Source: Oscheius onirici
Taxonomy: Eukaryota > Nematoda > Chromadorea > Rhabditida > Rhabditidae
Assembly: GCA_932521025.1 (NCBI GenBank)
Contig: OW051468.1
Span: 2,666,064 to 2,730,063, forward strand
DNA length: 64,000 bases
Reading direction: 5' to 3'
Part shown: positions 32,767 through 44,863 of the stretch, one piece after another
How positions within the stretch are numbered: position 1 is the first letter of the stretch
Layout: every line of letters begins with the position of its first letter
Position numbers and translations under genes: made by a program
Notes under the pieces: model-generated
The model's input: only the letters and a program-made list of their open reading frames with translations
The model's database searches: none
What the model was told of the DNA's origin: nothing

Positions 32767-35011
32767 TGACTAAGCCGAAAAACTAGTTCTTCAGATAAAA
32801 AAATGGCTCTGAAGTGACGCAACTGGATGCTTCAAAAACTTACCGTTTTCCCCAAAGTGTGTTCAGTTTGGCCCAGTTTTCCGGTCGTTTCTGCTGAGAT
32901 TCGAACACATCCTAAAGTTGAGGTTACTGTATAATTAAGCAACAGTCCTTTAAAACAGGTCGTAACAAGGTCATTAAACACAGTGTGAATAACATTGAAT
33001 ACTCAACTAAACTCAAGTTTCGAGTATCAAAATTGTGTAAAACGGTATAGTCACAAATACTTTTAAAGGACTGTCTATACACCGTAAGAAACTAACCATT
33101 CCGGCGCTCCTCTTTCCCCATAGACCGTTGGCCTTATTCCATCCCATCAACCTTTCGTCGCTTGACTGTGCACTGGAGATGAGGACCACTAGCAGAACTG
33201 AACTTCGCCGTAGATATGGTTTTCACAGTCTCACCTGTACATGCGATCTGGCTATAGTAGGACTGCATACTCCAGAGACTAAATTGTACCTAAAAATAGC
33301 GATTCCGAGTCAGAATGAGAAATTAGAAGAATAGGAAGTGCGAAGCGGTTTATGGTCACGAAAAATGGAAGAGGTTCTTTGGTCTTCTGAGAGAGTAGCT
33401 GAGAAGAGAACTCGGTCGAGCCGGTGAGTTACAACAGTGTAGAAAACTATTTCTGGTCAGAGAATCGGGGGAGAAAAATGGAGTCGGCTTAATATCACTT
33501 ACGGTGGACGGGAACCGTAGAAAAGTTCCTGAGGAAATCAAGTGAAAAAATTTTGATTTGGATTTTAAGATTTAACGGTGGGAGGGATGGCAGGATAGAA
33601 TGGAGTCCTAAAAGTATTGGATCAGACTGAAAACTTTCCGTTTAACCGAGCTTTTTTCTCTGTAGTTTGACCTAAAGAAAGGTAGAGCCTCAACAGTCTC
33701 AGGTTTGAATCTCTCAACAGAATTGGTAGAGCTTGTTAAGCGAAGAGCCATAGAACAAGTACATACCTTGACGCATGAACGAGTTACAGTAAATTGGAAA
33801 TTCAAGATTTCCTAGTTCCCTAGCTTTAAAACAAAAACTGATCCGAAGTAACAGACAGTGCCACGGTTTGCTCGTTTAGAGCTTCTCACTTGTTCTTGAG
33901 ACCCATGCATGATCAGTCAAACTCCTCTGTCATTTAAATTATTTCGAAACAGTCCAAGCGATTATTTAGAGAGCCGACAGACTGAAATACGACAGGACAT
34001 TTCGGAAAGAACCTGAGTTCCAGAGTCTGGATTACGGACTGATTCTGATTACGTAGAGTTTGGTTTACGGATCAGAGTCTGGATGAATCAGAGTTAAAAT
34101 TCGCTAGCAAGGAGCTGTTAAGATGAGTCTAGGGACTTCAGACAGTGCAGACCCAGAACACTCGGTTGATTACGGTAGGTACAGAGACGAGAAGTTCCGA
34201 TGACGTGAGAATCAGATCTCCTATGCCCACACTCTCTCGGAGAGAGGATATATGATCTGACTCCTCCTTTTTCCAGGAGAGACTAATTGGCTTTGGATCT
34301 TTGTGCACGGAGTACCAATAATGAGCTACTAATTGTCTCCGAGAGACTCTATCAATTAATGGAATCGCCTTCGAGAAAAATGACCCGTCGCCACGGGTGT
34401 GGAATGTGCATCAACAATGTATACGAGTGCTACAAAAATAGAAAACAAGGGCGACGTCATGAGGGTGGGAGGAGGGCAATGAATTGTTTCAAAGATTTGC
34501 GCATGATCTAGAGGTCTCCTGGGAGCTCATGGGTTCGAAGAAGCGTGCGTAGTCCTGACCTTTTTTTTGGCTCGACTGGTAAGGAGAGGGAGGGAAAGTT
34601 GACCTCCAATATGAAGTAGGATTTGTACCTGGTAACCGAATTTGATCCCAGGCCCTAGAATGAGTCAAGAGACAGGAATGGATGAAAGATTTTTTTGGGA
34701 ACTAGATTCCTCGGCAGAAAGAGTTTTCTTTGATTAGCCAAAAGATGAGGGTTTGGCGAAGTTACTGTAGAAGAGAGTGAGACTCTGGCAAGATTCCTAG
34801 TCAGGTTGACCATCTTGACTAGTGTAACCGGTCCTTCCTATGTCTCTCTGTCTGTACGTACAGATCTGACAATCACTTTACCCCTCTTCATGTTTCTTTT
34901 TTAGTGTGGAAGGAATGCAAACGTTACCTTCTCTGATAGGATAGAGACTGCAAGAGTTTAGACATAAGTGACAATGAGAACAGCAGGGCAACTGAGAAAC
35001 AGAATGCTTAG

Positions 35012-35070
35012 TAAAGTCTGTTCAAAAAAGAAATGCTACAGTAACCCAAAAATAACTTCACTGCGGTACC
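35012..35070. repeat. Partial MITE copy
   Basis: TAAAGTCTGTTCAAAAAAGA followed by GCTACAGTAACCCAAAAAT matches the left end of the MITE at 56139-56291. The right end is missing. Confidence 0.6.
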
Positions 35071-37190
35071 CTTATGTACGTAATTGACCTGCCGATTTGT
35101 ACAACAGGTTGATGGGAGAGAGCAGGCGTTCCCATCAAAATAGCATGTTCGTAATGAACAGTGTAAGACAAAGAGACAAAACTCCAATCCCTAAAGTACG
35201 TCAAAAATAAAGTACGTCACTCGCTATGAATGGCATTATCTTCTTAGTTGACACATAAAGACATCGTCTTGTCGGGAACGTCCCATAGGGAAACATTGAG
35301 AGAGTGAGTATCAGAAATTCGTATTGGGTATTTTTAGAGAGAATACGACCAATTGAAAGGACAGAATGACAAGAAAAAAGACAAAACATGTCTTGAAAAC
35401 ACCTTGAAATGCATACTGATGGGTAAGAAGTATTGTGACGGAGACAAATGCTTAGTCTCTGAACCTGTCTCAAGTTCAGAGACTGAAAATCTATAGCTTG
35501 TCTACTCAGAAAATGTGATCAGTCGGCTTCCTGTCATTGTCAGGAAAGTGATTTCCTGGTCGGGGAAATGGGGGATGATCTTGTGATGATTTTCATGGTA
35601 CGGGGGGATTGGGGACAGAGAGACAGAGAGTGGAGGTGCTTCCGAAACTGACTGTCCATAGTATGTGAACAACACGAGCCATTTGGTGATACTCTCATCT
35701 CCAATTCATATGTCCTCCGGTCCCAAATTGGCCCGTTTTGAGGATGTAGGCGTCTTCTTCCCCGCTCTCTTTGAGGACAACCATTTCAAGGATTGTAAAA
35801 CGGGAGGAGGAGACCAATTAGGCGAAGATGTCTGGAAGGTCCCACTAAAGGGACGGGTAGAGTCTTCGGGGAGATCCGGCTACATTGTAAATTTCCTCTC
35901 TATCTAGCAAATCAAAGTCAGTCAATGGAAATCTCGTCATAGAGGAAGTTGGGACAGGAAGAGAGTGTGTTAGGAAAAGAATGGTGAGACTGTTTCTGTC
36001 TCTCTACTCTCCGTCTCTATGTCCCTGTGTCTCTGTTTGAATTTCACTAATTAGAAGAACAAATCTAATTTTTTGAAAGTTTTGTTGGAAAGTTTGATGT
36101 TTGCCAAATTTTTTGCCAAATCCATAACTTTAAGTTTCTGGAGATTACCCTTGAAGAATTACTATTTTAATGTTTGTAGTAAGACAGCAACGAGCGCGAA
36201 AAGACAGTTTTTGGCTACGGACTTTGAATATTTCATTCTGGGGAAAAGGGGAAAGGTCTCTGGGACATCCTGTCTCAGTCTCTCCTACTGATTAGAGTAC
36301 AGGAACTAAAATAATTGAGTAAGGAGGAAACATTTAGAGGTACCAGGCTCCGTAGGCGTGCTCCTAATTGGGAGTGTGATTTAAGCCATGAGCCATGTGA
36401 GACGGTAGTCGTTACGTGTGTTCACTCTACACTCTTCCTCCGATTACGGTCATTTGGTCTTCCAAAGAAAACAAAAGGGAGAGAGAAAACATGAACGTGG
36501 ATCCGGAGACGGATCGCGTGCTCAATGTCTGATGGCGGAAGAATCTGAAGAATTGCCTCCTCGCCGATTCCGAGAAGTTGCGCCCTTGGGATAGATGTAA
36601 ATTTTGTTACTATAAAGGGGGCAGAATGTAAACAAATGCGTCATTCAGAAGATCCTTTAGAACTTTTTCAAAAATTGCAGCAGGAACCTCTGTTCGTAAT
36701 GAGTAGGGATTAGTAGGAGGGGGTTAGAGAACCTTCGTACTGGTAGAAAACAGCAGCCGGACGAGTAGTAGTCTTCTGCGTGAGTAGGTAGACGAGAGAG
36801 AGACAATCAGATAAGTGACCATCGAAGCCTGTCCAACTTAATTATTTGCTCCCACAATGCCGAGGCTCTTCAATGACGTCAGATGAACTGAAAGGGGGAA
36901 GAGGCAAAAAATAAGTTGAAGGTTTTGAGACAAAAAAGAGATGAACAAACAATAAAAAAAGCAAAATTATTTTGCCGAATCCCTTTCGGCGTTAATTTCG
37001 AACTTGACAAATTTCAGATTCACAGACGCGCACACTGCCAGTGGGGACAGAGACGACGTGTGGCAGATTTCTTCTCGTACCAACATCAGTTGTTACGTTT
37101 GGTTTTGCAAAAGTCTGCTTGTTTATTTCCCGTCATCGATTCTTATCTGCACAGAATAGGCTGGCGATAGCAATCGGTCAACACGACCCA

Positions 37191-38400
37191 ATGGCTCGTC
37201 TTTCGGAGGACAACTTGCCTTCTAATTCTCCTTTCGAATTCTTTGAAATCTGGTAGTTTCCTCCATCTTTTTATCTATTGTAAGAAGTCAGGTTCAAAGA
37301 AGTATCAGCGATCGATTCGCTTTCATTTGAACAGAAAAATGCCGTTTGTCTCTCAACAGTTAAAAGGTGAGTAGGTTCACGTTTTATAGTAGGGAGGAGG
37401 GACAGTTCAAATACGTGTTGTACGTTGAATGTTTAACTGCATACGCAGCCAAAGCAGCAGTTGACTACCCAATTTTTGAGCGCTGAATGGGTCCCATAAC
37501 GATGGAATTTTGAGTTACGGTAATCGTTCGAACAGACTACGGTAGCATCGTAATCTTGAGTTTGCGCACCAACTCGGTACCTATGCGAAATAGTGAAACC
37601 GTATCGACCTCTATAGATACGAGTTGGCGGTTTCTGCAAAACCCTACTCGAAAAACTATTGTAGACAATTTTTCAGGGTAGATTTCCTAAACGCATGTCC
37701 CTCATCCCGAATGGTCCTTCTCAACAGTTTTTCGCTATCCGGCTTCAACTTTTTCACTCACAAGACGAGTATGAAAGGCGAACAACTGGAAGCAAATCCC
37801 AATGCTTCGATGCTCTTCTACTGGTCCGTCTTGAACAGACAGATCCGAATAGAAGGAACTGTTGTGGAACTACCAGAAGAAGAAGCTGATCGTGTTTGGA
37901 ACAGCTGGCCTCTGAGCAGTAGGATCGGCTTCAAGTCGAGTCCTCAAAGTTCTTTGGTCAGTCGAGAGGAGATGGAGAAGAGGAAAAGAGAGATAGAAGA
38001 GAAGGTCGCAGAGGAAGGAGAAGAGGCGGCGAAGAGACCGGAAAGATGGTACAGTTTATCATTAACGAGACCCATTTGCTCGTGAACAAACTTGTGAGGC
38101 GGAACTTTAAAGGACTGCCGTACCAGGCGTAGAATCGGGATGGGACACAGCGCGGGCTAAGTCAAAATTTTGAAGTTTTACTACTCATGTAAATTCAAAC
38201 AAAATAACGATAAGAACTCGCTTACGGTTGGGCAACTCTTATGACTGGGTGATGGTAAAATGCAGTGACTTTTCAGGATCGGATACCAGCTCCAACCGCG
38301 CTATTTCGAGTTTTGGCAGGGAGCTGATGACCGTCTTCATGACCGAATCTGCTTTGAGAAGATGCCCGATCGCTGGGCCATCTATAGACTATCACCATAG
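37191..38400 (+). CDS. Pyridoxamine 5'-phosphate oxidase
   Basis: Four exons (37191-37252, 37292-37366, 37677-38048, 38277-38400) give 210 residues. The enzyme oxidises pyridoxine or pyridoxamine 5'-phosphate to pyridoxal 5'-phosphate using FMN. Visible family motifs are [42 protein letters not shown] (FMN-phosphate region), [17 protein letters not shown], the Q-S-S-x(V/L) segment, and the C-terminal [15 protein letters not shown] with the substrate-contacting Arg-x-His-Asp. The usual long N-terminus is short here. The Lys/Glu-rich segment at residues ~135-160 is a charged helix. It ends RLSP as in other family members. Confidence 0.95.
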
Positions 38401-38974
38401 TAAAGTTTTGTATTCTGTCTCTATCTCAAGGTATCAGCAAGAAGCAGTATTTGCATGCTAAAAAATACAGGAGAAATGACGTGTTTCAAGCAACAGACTC
38501 GAGAGACCTGTCCTAATCAGGTAAAGAAATAATAGTGATTTTCGTGTAGCACTAGAGTCAGAGGAGCAATAGAAGAGGATTCGACTAGAATGTGTTAAAA
38601 GCATCAGACTGTGAATCTAGTCCGCCCTGGTAGTTCTACCACGACAGTTTTTGCCAGGAACTGTAACATCTAAACAAGTTCAATCGCTACCGTAGAATTT
38701 AGTGGCAAATATATCATCAGAAGCTAGTGTCAGCAGCAAAGAAAGAGGTGCGTCCTGGTAGACCTACCGAAGGCAGAGACAGCAAAGAGGTGGAGATAAA
38801 ATAGAGTTCTGCTTGTTCTTTGCAGCAGAAAGGAGAAAAGATGGCATAGAAGGGAGGTGGTCCGGGTAGAAGTACCACAACAGGAGAACGTTCCCAAGGA
38901 AGACCGAGAACTAACAAGAAAGAAACATTGTAAGAAAGAAACAAGAACACGCGAGTCCAATGCTTTATTTTTGT
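38401..38974. other. Intergenic, no gene seen
   Basis: Only short frames without domains. It contains 3' flanks of the converging oxidase and small-sperm-protein genes. Confidence 0.4.
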
Positions 38975-39301
38975 CTACTCGGCTTTGAGCGGGAGGATGA
39001 CTTCGCCGGACTGGGCTCCAGCCTTGAACGGAGCCTGCGGGTCAGTCTCTTCGGTCGGAACCTCGGCCCACTGGATGACGAGCTTGTCCTCCTTGGGCGG
39101 TCCCGCCGAGCGACAGATCTCCAGATTGGTCTCCTGTTTGGCCTCGACGAAGCCGTAGACGGGACGGACGCGATAGTTGTCGTTGTTGGAAGATTTGACC
39201 TTGAAGGCCATGCGGTGGTCGACCTGGGAGACGATCTTGTGGGTGGCGCTCCCTCCAGTGGCTGCGAAGATGGCGAGGGCAGGGTCGACGTTGAGAGCCA
39301 T
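38975..39301 (-). CDS. Small sperm protein with MSP domain (SSP family)
   Basis: A single-exon gene of 108 codons. VDPALAIFAATGGSATHKIV, FKVKSSNNDNYRVRPVYGFV and PPKEDKLVIQW match the short MSP-domain proteins (ssp-9/10/11/16/19 type) of nematode sperm. This family is about 108 residues, shorter than MSP. Expected in developing sperm. Upstream sequence to 39.8 kb has no other gene. Confidence 0.92.
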   Translation of the reverse strand: MALNVDPALAIFAATGGSATHKIVSQVDHRMAFKVKSSNNDNYRVRPVYGFVEAKQETNLEICRSAGPPKEDKLVIQWAEVPTEETDPQAPFKAGAQSGEVILPLKAE

Positions 39302-39823
39302 CTTGGTCCTTCTGCTCCTGGCGACTGCTGACGACTTGAATGAGTTCCTTCTGGTAGCTTGGCCTTATAAAGGGAGCCCTTGGATTAGTTCTGACTAGTT
39401 CTGACAGGAAACTGCTAGTCTTCTTCTGAACTTGTTAAGACTGAAACTTTCGAAATTTCTACTGTCTCCGTCCGTCTGACTTCAATTGGAAAACACCGTC
39501 GTAAACAATATGTTTACGACGAGAGTGAGGGACATAAGACCGTGGATGTCGCTCGATACCGATCACAACATAAAATTTCTTGTTTCGGCAAAAGCGTTGA
39601 CAAAGTTCATGACAAATTTTTTACAATGAAGATCAGGATTAGAATATTTCACTCGTTAAAAGGGCTTTGATGCATGGGGACAAAAGACCACGAAATTGAG
39701 GACAAGAAACAAAGGAATGTAAATCAAACCAAATCAATATTTTATAACTATATCTGGCATCAACTAGTGGCTCAAACTCCAAATTAAAAAGTATAACAAT
39801 CTTATTTCTTAACAACACACAGA
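39302..39823. other. Promoter region of the small sperm protein gene and 3' flank of the channel gene
   Basis: No exon. A hairpin-like TCGTAAACAATATGTTTACGAC lies at about 39498. Confidence 0.4.
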
Positions 39824-42800
39824 TCACGTTTCCATCACAGCTGGTGGCAACGGATCACCATTGTTGTGATACATGTCCTCCTCTTCCTTCTTCGCCTTCA
39901 TTTCAATCTCGTCTGCTTCGTCCTGAACTCACTCTTGTTAGCTTCACTCTCCTAAACAAACCTTGGCTTTCTTCAAATCGTCCTCAAACTTCTGGAAGTC
40001 CTCCTTTCTCTTCTTGTGAGTACAACAGTAACAACAGAGCAGAATGCAGAGGAAGAGGATTTCCAGACCCGAGATGATACTCATTCCCAGGAAGAGACCG
40101 ATTTGTCCGCCCAGGTCGGCAATGAGGTTGACCAACTTAATTAGATTTTTTTTGGAAAATTAAAGAAACCTACAGTATACGCTGGAGATTCTGTCAGGAC
40201 CTGGAAGTTCATCATTTCGTAGTAGATCTCGACCAGGAGAGTGTTGGCCTGATACCAGGCTACGCAAGGATTCGGATAGGTAGTAATCGGGTAGAGAGGG
40301 TTACTGTACCAAGGATCACTGGCATTCCCTTTACCACTGTCCAGAGTACAGTCTGTCGGCTTGTAGTTCTTGGCAGGCCATTGAGCTGTGGAGACAGTTA
40401 CAGTATACTCTTCAGTACTGGAAATGAGATACATTTTGTGCTCTGGAAATGAACCTACTCGCAAGGAATGGGACAGTCACATGCTTCGATGACATTGAAG
40501 CCGGCAGCATAAGTCGTCATGCAGTTCACTGAAATGGATTACAGTATCATCAGATCCTTACGAGTTTTCAGATTGTAAACACTGGCGGCATGGTACCAAG
40601 TTTACGAACAGTTGTACGCTATCTCTCTACTACTAAAGCGCAATGGTGTCTGTGGTAGACTGTTTATTTGTTTATTTGTGTTTGTCCATGGCCACGAACA
40701 AGTCAGAACAAGTTAGCTTTTCTTAGGATTAGATAGTTAGTTTTGAGCTTAGAGTGGGAACGAGAAACCTAATGCTTGGACAACATTATTCGCACTTCTG
40801 AAGGCGCAAGGGCGGCGACAGCCGTCGTAGACGGCTGGTTTTATGTAACTAAAACTCAGCAACACGAACCCCATTTAGGTTTGTATTGTTCAGAAGTTTC
40901 CGGATGCCATGCTGCACCAACTCGTAGTCATATAACAGCTGATGGCTCCGCGTATCGAAGACAATTTTCAAAAGAGTTGGTGCGCAACTAACGGATTACG
41001 GTACTCCCGTCATGCCCTGGTCAGTTAAACTCGTTTTACAGACGTTGATGATCATTGTAATTTATTGACGTTTTTTTAAAGGTTCTAGATTTTCCCAGGG
41101 TCTATATCTCTCCAGAACACGGTCCAAAAACGAAATTCTGAGAGGGAAACGTGGCCATCCATTGGGGTGCGGGTGCAGGAAATCGTATTGCAAAAAGAAC
41201 TAACATCCTTGTAGAGAATCTGTTCCATTGTCGCAACTGGTAGCAACGCCATCAGCATGAGCCAATGACGGATCATAACAGCGACATTCCTCAATGATGG
41301 CCGACTGCAGACAGGTCCGATAACAGGCTTCCACCTAATCTCTTTTTTTTTCTGAAAATAATAACTCTTACGCAATAGGTTCCGTTATAATGTGTACTGG
41401 TCAAATTCGTTCGAGTAGTACAGTTTCCGTATGGAGCTGGCTGACTCTCTGTCCGGGTATACCGTACTCCCATGGAGGAAGCAGTTCCGGGAGCGGCAAA
41501 GTATCCGGACACGTCTGGGAAAGGATCCTGATCTTGTGACTGAATCACGATAATGACTCCAGCTGCGTCAGTCCATGGTAAGTAGAGAGCCTGATCAGTT
41601 TTGAGAACCATTCGAAGACCGTATAGGGGACCAGCTCTACTGGATTTGTACTGTGATGCAAAGTTGAACTGGATACATTGACCGTAAGTTGCGTCGAGGT
41701 AGGTTGAAAAGTCTCTGGAAGAGGGGGAGATTTTAGAGGCAGAGGGACAGGGGGACAGAGAGACAGAGACTCCCAAAGCTATCAGGTTGTACCAGATTTT
41801 TTTAAATTTTTTTCTGGTTCACTATGATTCCAAGCAGCTAGAAGGCTGTTTCAAAAAAGGAAATAACGGGCAAACTTAGTTGAGTAAAATGCTGTATAGG
41901 GATCAGAAGCCGTAGCTCAAAAATTTTGAGTACCAGCTCAAAAGATGAAATTTAGAACGCAAAAACGCCCTTTTTAAAAATGGAAAGCGCACATCCCACC
42001 AGTTTTTAAAAATTCTGACAACGCAGTTTTGTAGCATTTGATAAGTAAATTTCTCAGCCGAGACCCCATTTCCCAGAAATTGTTTCTGACTGACGTTTCA
42101 AAAACCTGATTTTGGCCAAATTGACCAGCTGTTTCAAAATTTCTGGAACAACCTGATACTTACGTAGAGTTACAAGTCTTGGCATTGAAGGTGCAACTGA
42201 CTACCAGATCATCGTATGTGTAACTGATTGGCTGAAATCTCATCCGTTACTGGAAATCTTAAAATCCTTACAGTCCCATTATTGATTATTCCGAGTCTCT
42301 CACTGAACAGCAGAGTCCAGTCGTCTGCTCTCTGCTGTCGATCAATGCTCAGACCAGCATCGAAACCGTAAGTAGTGTCTGCTTGTTGATCATCAAATGA
42401 TTGAATCTGAATGAAAAATTACTAGAAAAAATTGAGCAATACATACCAACGAAGCCATTTCAGCACTGCTTGCTTTCGTACTCTGCAACTTCCATGGATT
42501 CAGGTTGCAGATTGTGACGGCTGGGAATATTCTGTCCGAGTATTGGAGCTAAAATGTTGAAAGTTTTGTAGATTCCTTTTAATAACCTCTGTGTCGGTGT
42601 TAACGTTGAAAGCCAAGTATTTTAGGATCAGAACGATTAGTTGCCAGATACAACCTCCTAGAGCTGCCAGCACGACGAGGACCCAGAAGAGTCTGGAAGG
42701 ATGTTAGAAACTAATCGGTCTGTCTCTTTCTATCCAGACAAGAACGCTTCGAGACCAAAGCTGTCAATCTAAACGTTTTTTAACCTGTCAGAACTTGTCA

Positions 42801-43526
42801 ACTCTAATACTCTCACTATTCAACTTCGTTTACCTCTCCCAATCACACACTGACTAGGATCTGGACTAGTCCCGAGCAATCCAGATCCGACAAAATCTCA
42901 GTCTTCAGCCCAGGGGCCGATTCGAGTTTCGGTAGATCTACCTCTTTGGAGTGTGATCAGCAAATCGGGTATTGGAGACTGGAGCAGTGTCGAGGTGTGG
43001 TTGGGATTGGTAAATGGGATACTCTCTAGAGAAAATTCGAAAAAGAAGTTGTTGATTCTGTCTTTCTTGTCAATTTTAGGTGCTACGACCGAGACGACTG
43101 CTGCGGAATTGAAATATGCTCAATCACTTGGATTCAAAGAACTGGACTTGCTATTAAATTTCTAGAATTTGCTCAGAGAAAAGGAGGGCAACAGAAGAGT
43201 GTTGAATGGAAAACTCTAGATCCCAGAAATACGATACTACTGTTATCAAAAAGTAGTTTGGAAGATGGGTCAAGCCCACATTTTTCCTCAAGTTTTTGTG
43301 TCTCCCTCAGTCTATCAGTCCCTAACCTGAGCCAGGTGACGTTTGCCAGGGCGATATGAGGAAGTCCATGGGTCGAAGACCAGGTAGCGAAATCGTGGAA
43401 GACATATTTGAGTCCTCGCATAAACACCGACGTCTCCGAATTGCCAGAAATCTTCTTATTCTTTGGATCGGCGGGATTCTGATCCTCATGTTCGACCTGT
43501 TGAATGGTTTGAGGATGGACGGACAT
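39824..43526 (-). CDS. DEG/ENaC (degenerin/acid-sensing type) channel subunit
   Basis: Eleven exons (43526-43327, 42692-42587, 42548-42447, 42406-42272, 42231-42164, 41714-41372, 41334-41205, 40528-40459, 40417-40174, 40135-39962, 39922-39824) total 556 residues. The N-terminus has the gating HG motif (STHGLPHI), then TM1 (LFWVLVVLAALGGCIWQLI) and the post-TM1 FPAVTICNLNPW. The large extracellular loop has C-rich segments (SCTFNAKTC, CYRTCLQSA, CDCPIPC). TM2 with the selectivity region is LIADLGGQIGLFLGMSIISG, where the usual G-x-S selectivity site reads GMS, followed by a Cys-rich CILLCCYCC and a charged tail. The channel should be a sodium or mixed cation channel at the plasma membrane. Intron 7 carries a Helitron and intron 1 a dispersed repeat. 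Confidence 0.95.
40622..40838 (+). mobile_element. Helitron-like element in channel intron 7
   Basis: Starts TCTCTCTACTACTAAAGCGC after A and ends in CTGG before T, preceded by the hairpin GCCGTCGTAGACGGC. 217 bp, no coding capacity. Nearly identical 5' end to the copy at 29918. Confidence 0.88.
42720..43090 (-). repeat. Dispersed repeat, copy C
   Basis: Inverted relative to copies at 9290 and 43865. It shares GTAGATCTACCTCTTTGGAG, the CCGATTCGAGTTTCGG segment and ATCTGGACTAGTCCCGAGCA, and lies in intron 1 of the DEG/ENaC gene. Confidence 0.75.
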
Positions 43527-43864
43527 TGCCGTGCAAGAAGAAGCAACGGGAAGAATGCCTGAGATTCATCGGCTCCTGGCAACGTGGCGCGAATTATTCA
43601 GGAAGCGCGGGCTGAACGTGAAAAAGACGCTCAGGAAAAAATGAATCAAGGGCATATCAAGCCCTGTAACATCCAGTCCCCGAGTATCTTTCTGTGTGTT
43701 CTGTTGGGAGAGCTCGTCGCTCGTGTAATTGGCCTACCTGAGAGGCATCGAATTACAAAATGCTGCCAGATTGGCCATTTATCTCCTGTTCCCTGCCAGT
43801 GTGTGCCAAATGGCCAAATAAACAGACTGATGGAATGAGGCAGTTAGAATACGAGGAACTGGTC

Positions 43865-44575
43865 GTTTCGTAGAATAGAAAGAGACAGAGGGACAAACAA
43901 AATTTCGTAGTAAAATTGGGCATGACCCGTCTTCCAAAATATTATTTGAAGCCTGCAGTATCGTCAGTTTTTCACAACCGATTCTTTCCTTTTGACAGTC
44001 TCCTTCTTTCTGATCTAGCGAGACTCTAACCACCATCTCCCTCAACAGTTCTGTACTTCCATTTTCCTCCAGTAGTCTGATCAGTTCATTCTTCTACTCT
44101 CTTGACAGTCCGCATCGTAAAAGCAGCGTGTACCTGAAAATTGACAAGAGAGATAGAACCAACCAAATCGCTTTTGAATTTAGTTTTAAAAGTATCCCAT
44201 TTACCAATCACAATCACACCTTGACACTTCCCCAGCCTCCAGTACCCGATTTGCTTATCACACTCCAAAGAGATAGATCTACCGAAACCCGAATCGCCCC
44301 TCTGACTGAAGACTGAGAGTTTTCGGATCTGGATTGCTCGGGACTAGTCCAGATCCTAGTCAAGGTGTGATTGGGAGAGGTTAGCGAGAGTTAGAGCGAA
44401 AGAGACCAAAAAGTTGGGGAAGGTAGAAACACCTGACCTGTTCCGGAGAAGACGACGTTCCGTGGTGGCAGACAACTGGCGACTGACGAAGCGAAACTCT
44501 GAACAAAGTGGGTGGATTAGATTTGACAAGTTACGACAAGTTGAGGTCTCGACACGATTTTGTAACACTTTGTTC
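43865..44575 (+). repeat. Dispersed repeat, copy B
   Basis: Aligned with 9290-9965 over almost the whole length, about 700 bp. It lies between the channel gene and the homeobox gene, whose start is 290 bp downstream. Confidence 0.75.
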
Positions 44576-44863
44576 CGGAAACACTTCTATGGACAGAAAG
44601 ATACAGAGAGACAAACCCTCTTTCAAAAGTCTGATCTCCCCTTTCTGAAGAACCGACCCTTCTCTAAAGCTATTTCTGCGGCTTCTTCTTCTGCACCTAA
44701 TCCTCCGAACAATGAGCCGGCTGTCAATTGAGTCTTTTGTCGTCTTCTTGTTTGATCAGCCGAGGCGCATCTCCCCGTCCAGGCGATCCAATGGCCGTCC
44801 GCGGTCACGCCCCAAAGTGCCCGCCTTCCAGGCCTTCTGTAGAGACTCTCATTCAGGGTTATC

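Larger units (their letters stand above)
31412..37190. other. Long accessory region without a supported gene
   Basis: About 5.8 kb in which no exon chain could be built. It holds AT-rich repeats with AATTTTTAG and GAAATTG text (31440-31800), a hairpin repeat at 32721, a MITE-derived piece at 35012-35070, and several purine-rich stretches. A plus frame at 35665-35907 (FEDVGVFFPALFEDNHFKDC) and one at 34287-34511 are open but isolated. The last 300 bp lead into the oxidase gene. Confidence 0.4.

Noticed and set aside
38960-39331. Plus-strand frame over the small sperm protein gene
   Set aside because: Antisense shadow with high Gly/Asp/Leu content typical of complement of a GC-rich gene.
42953-43165. 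Plus-strand open frame
   Set aside because: It lies in the dispersed repeat within intron 1 of the channel gene; the frame is not shared by the other repeat copies.
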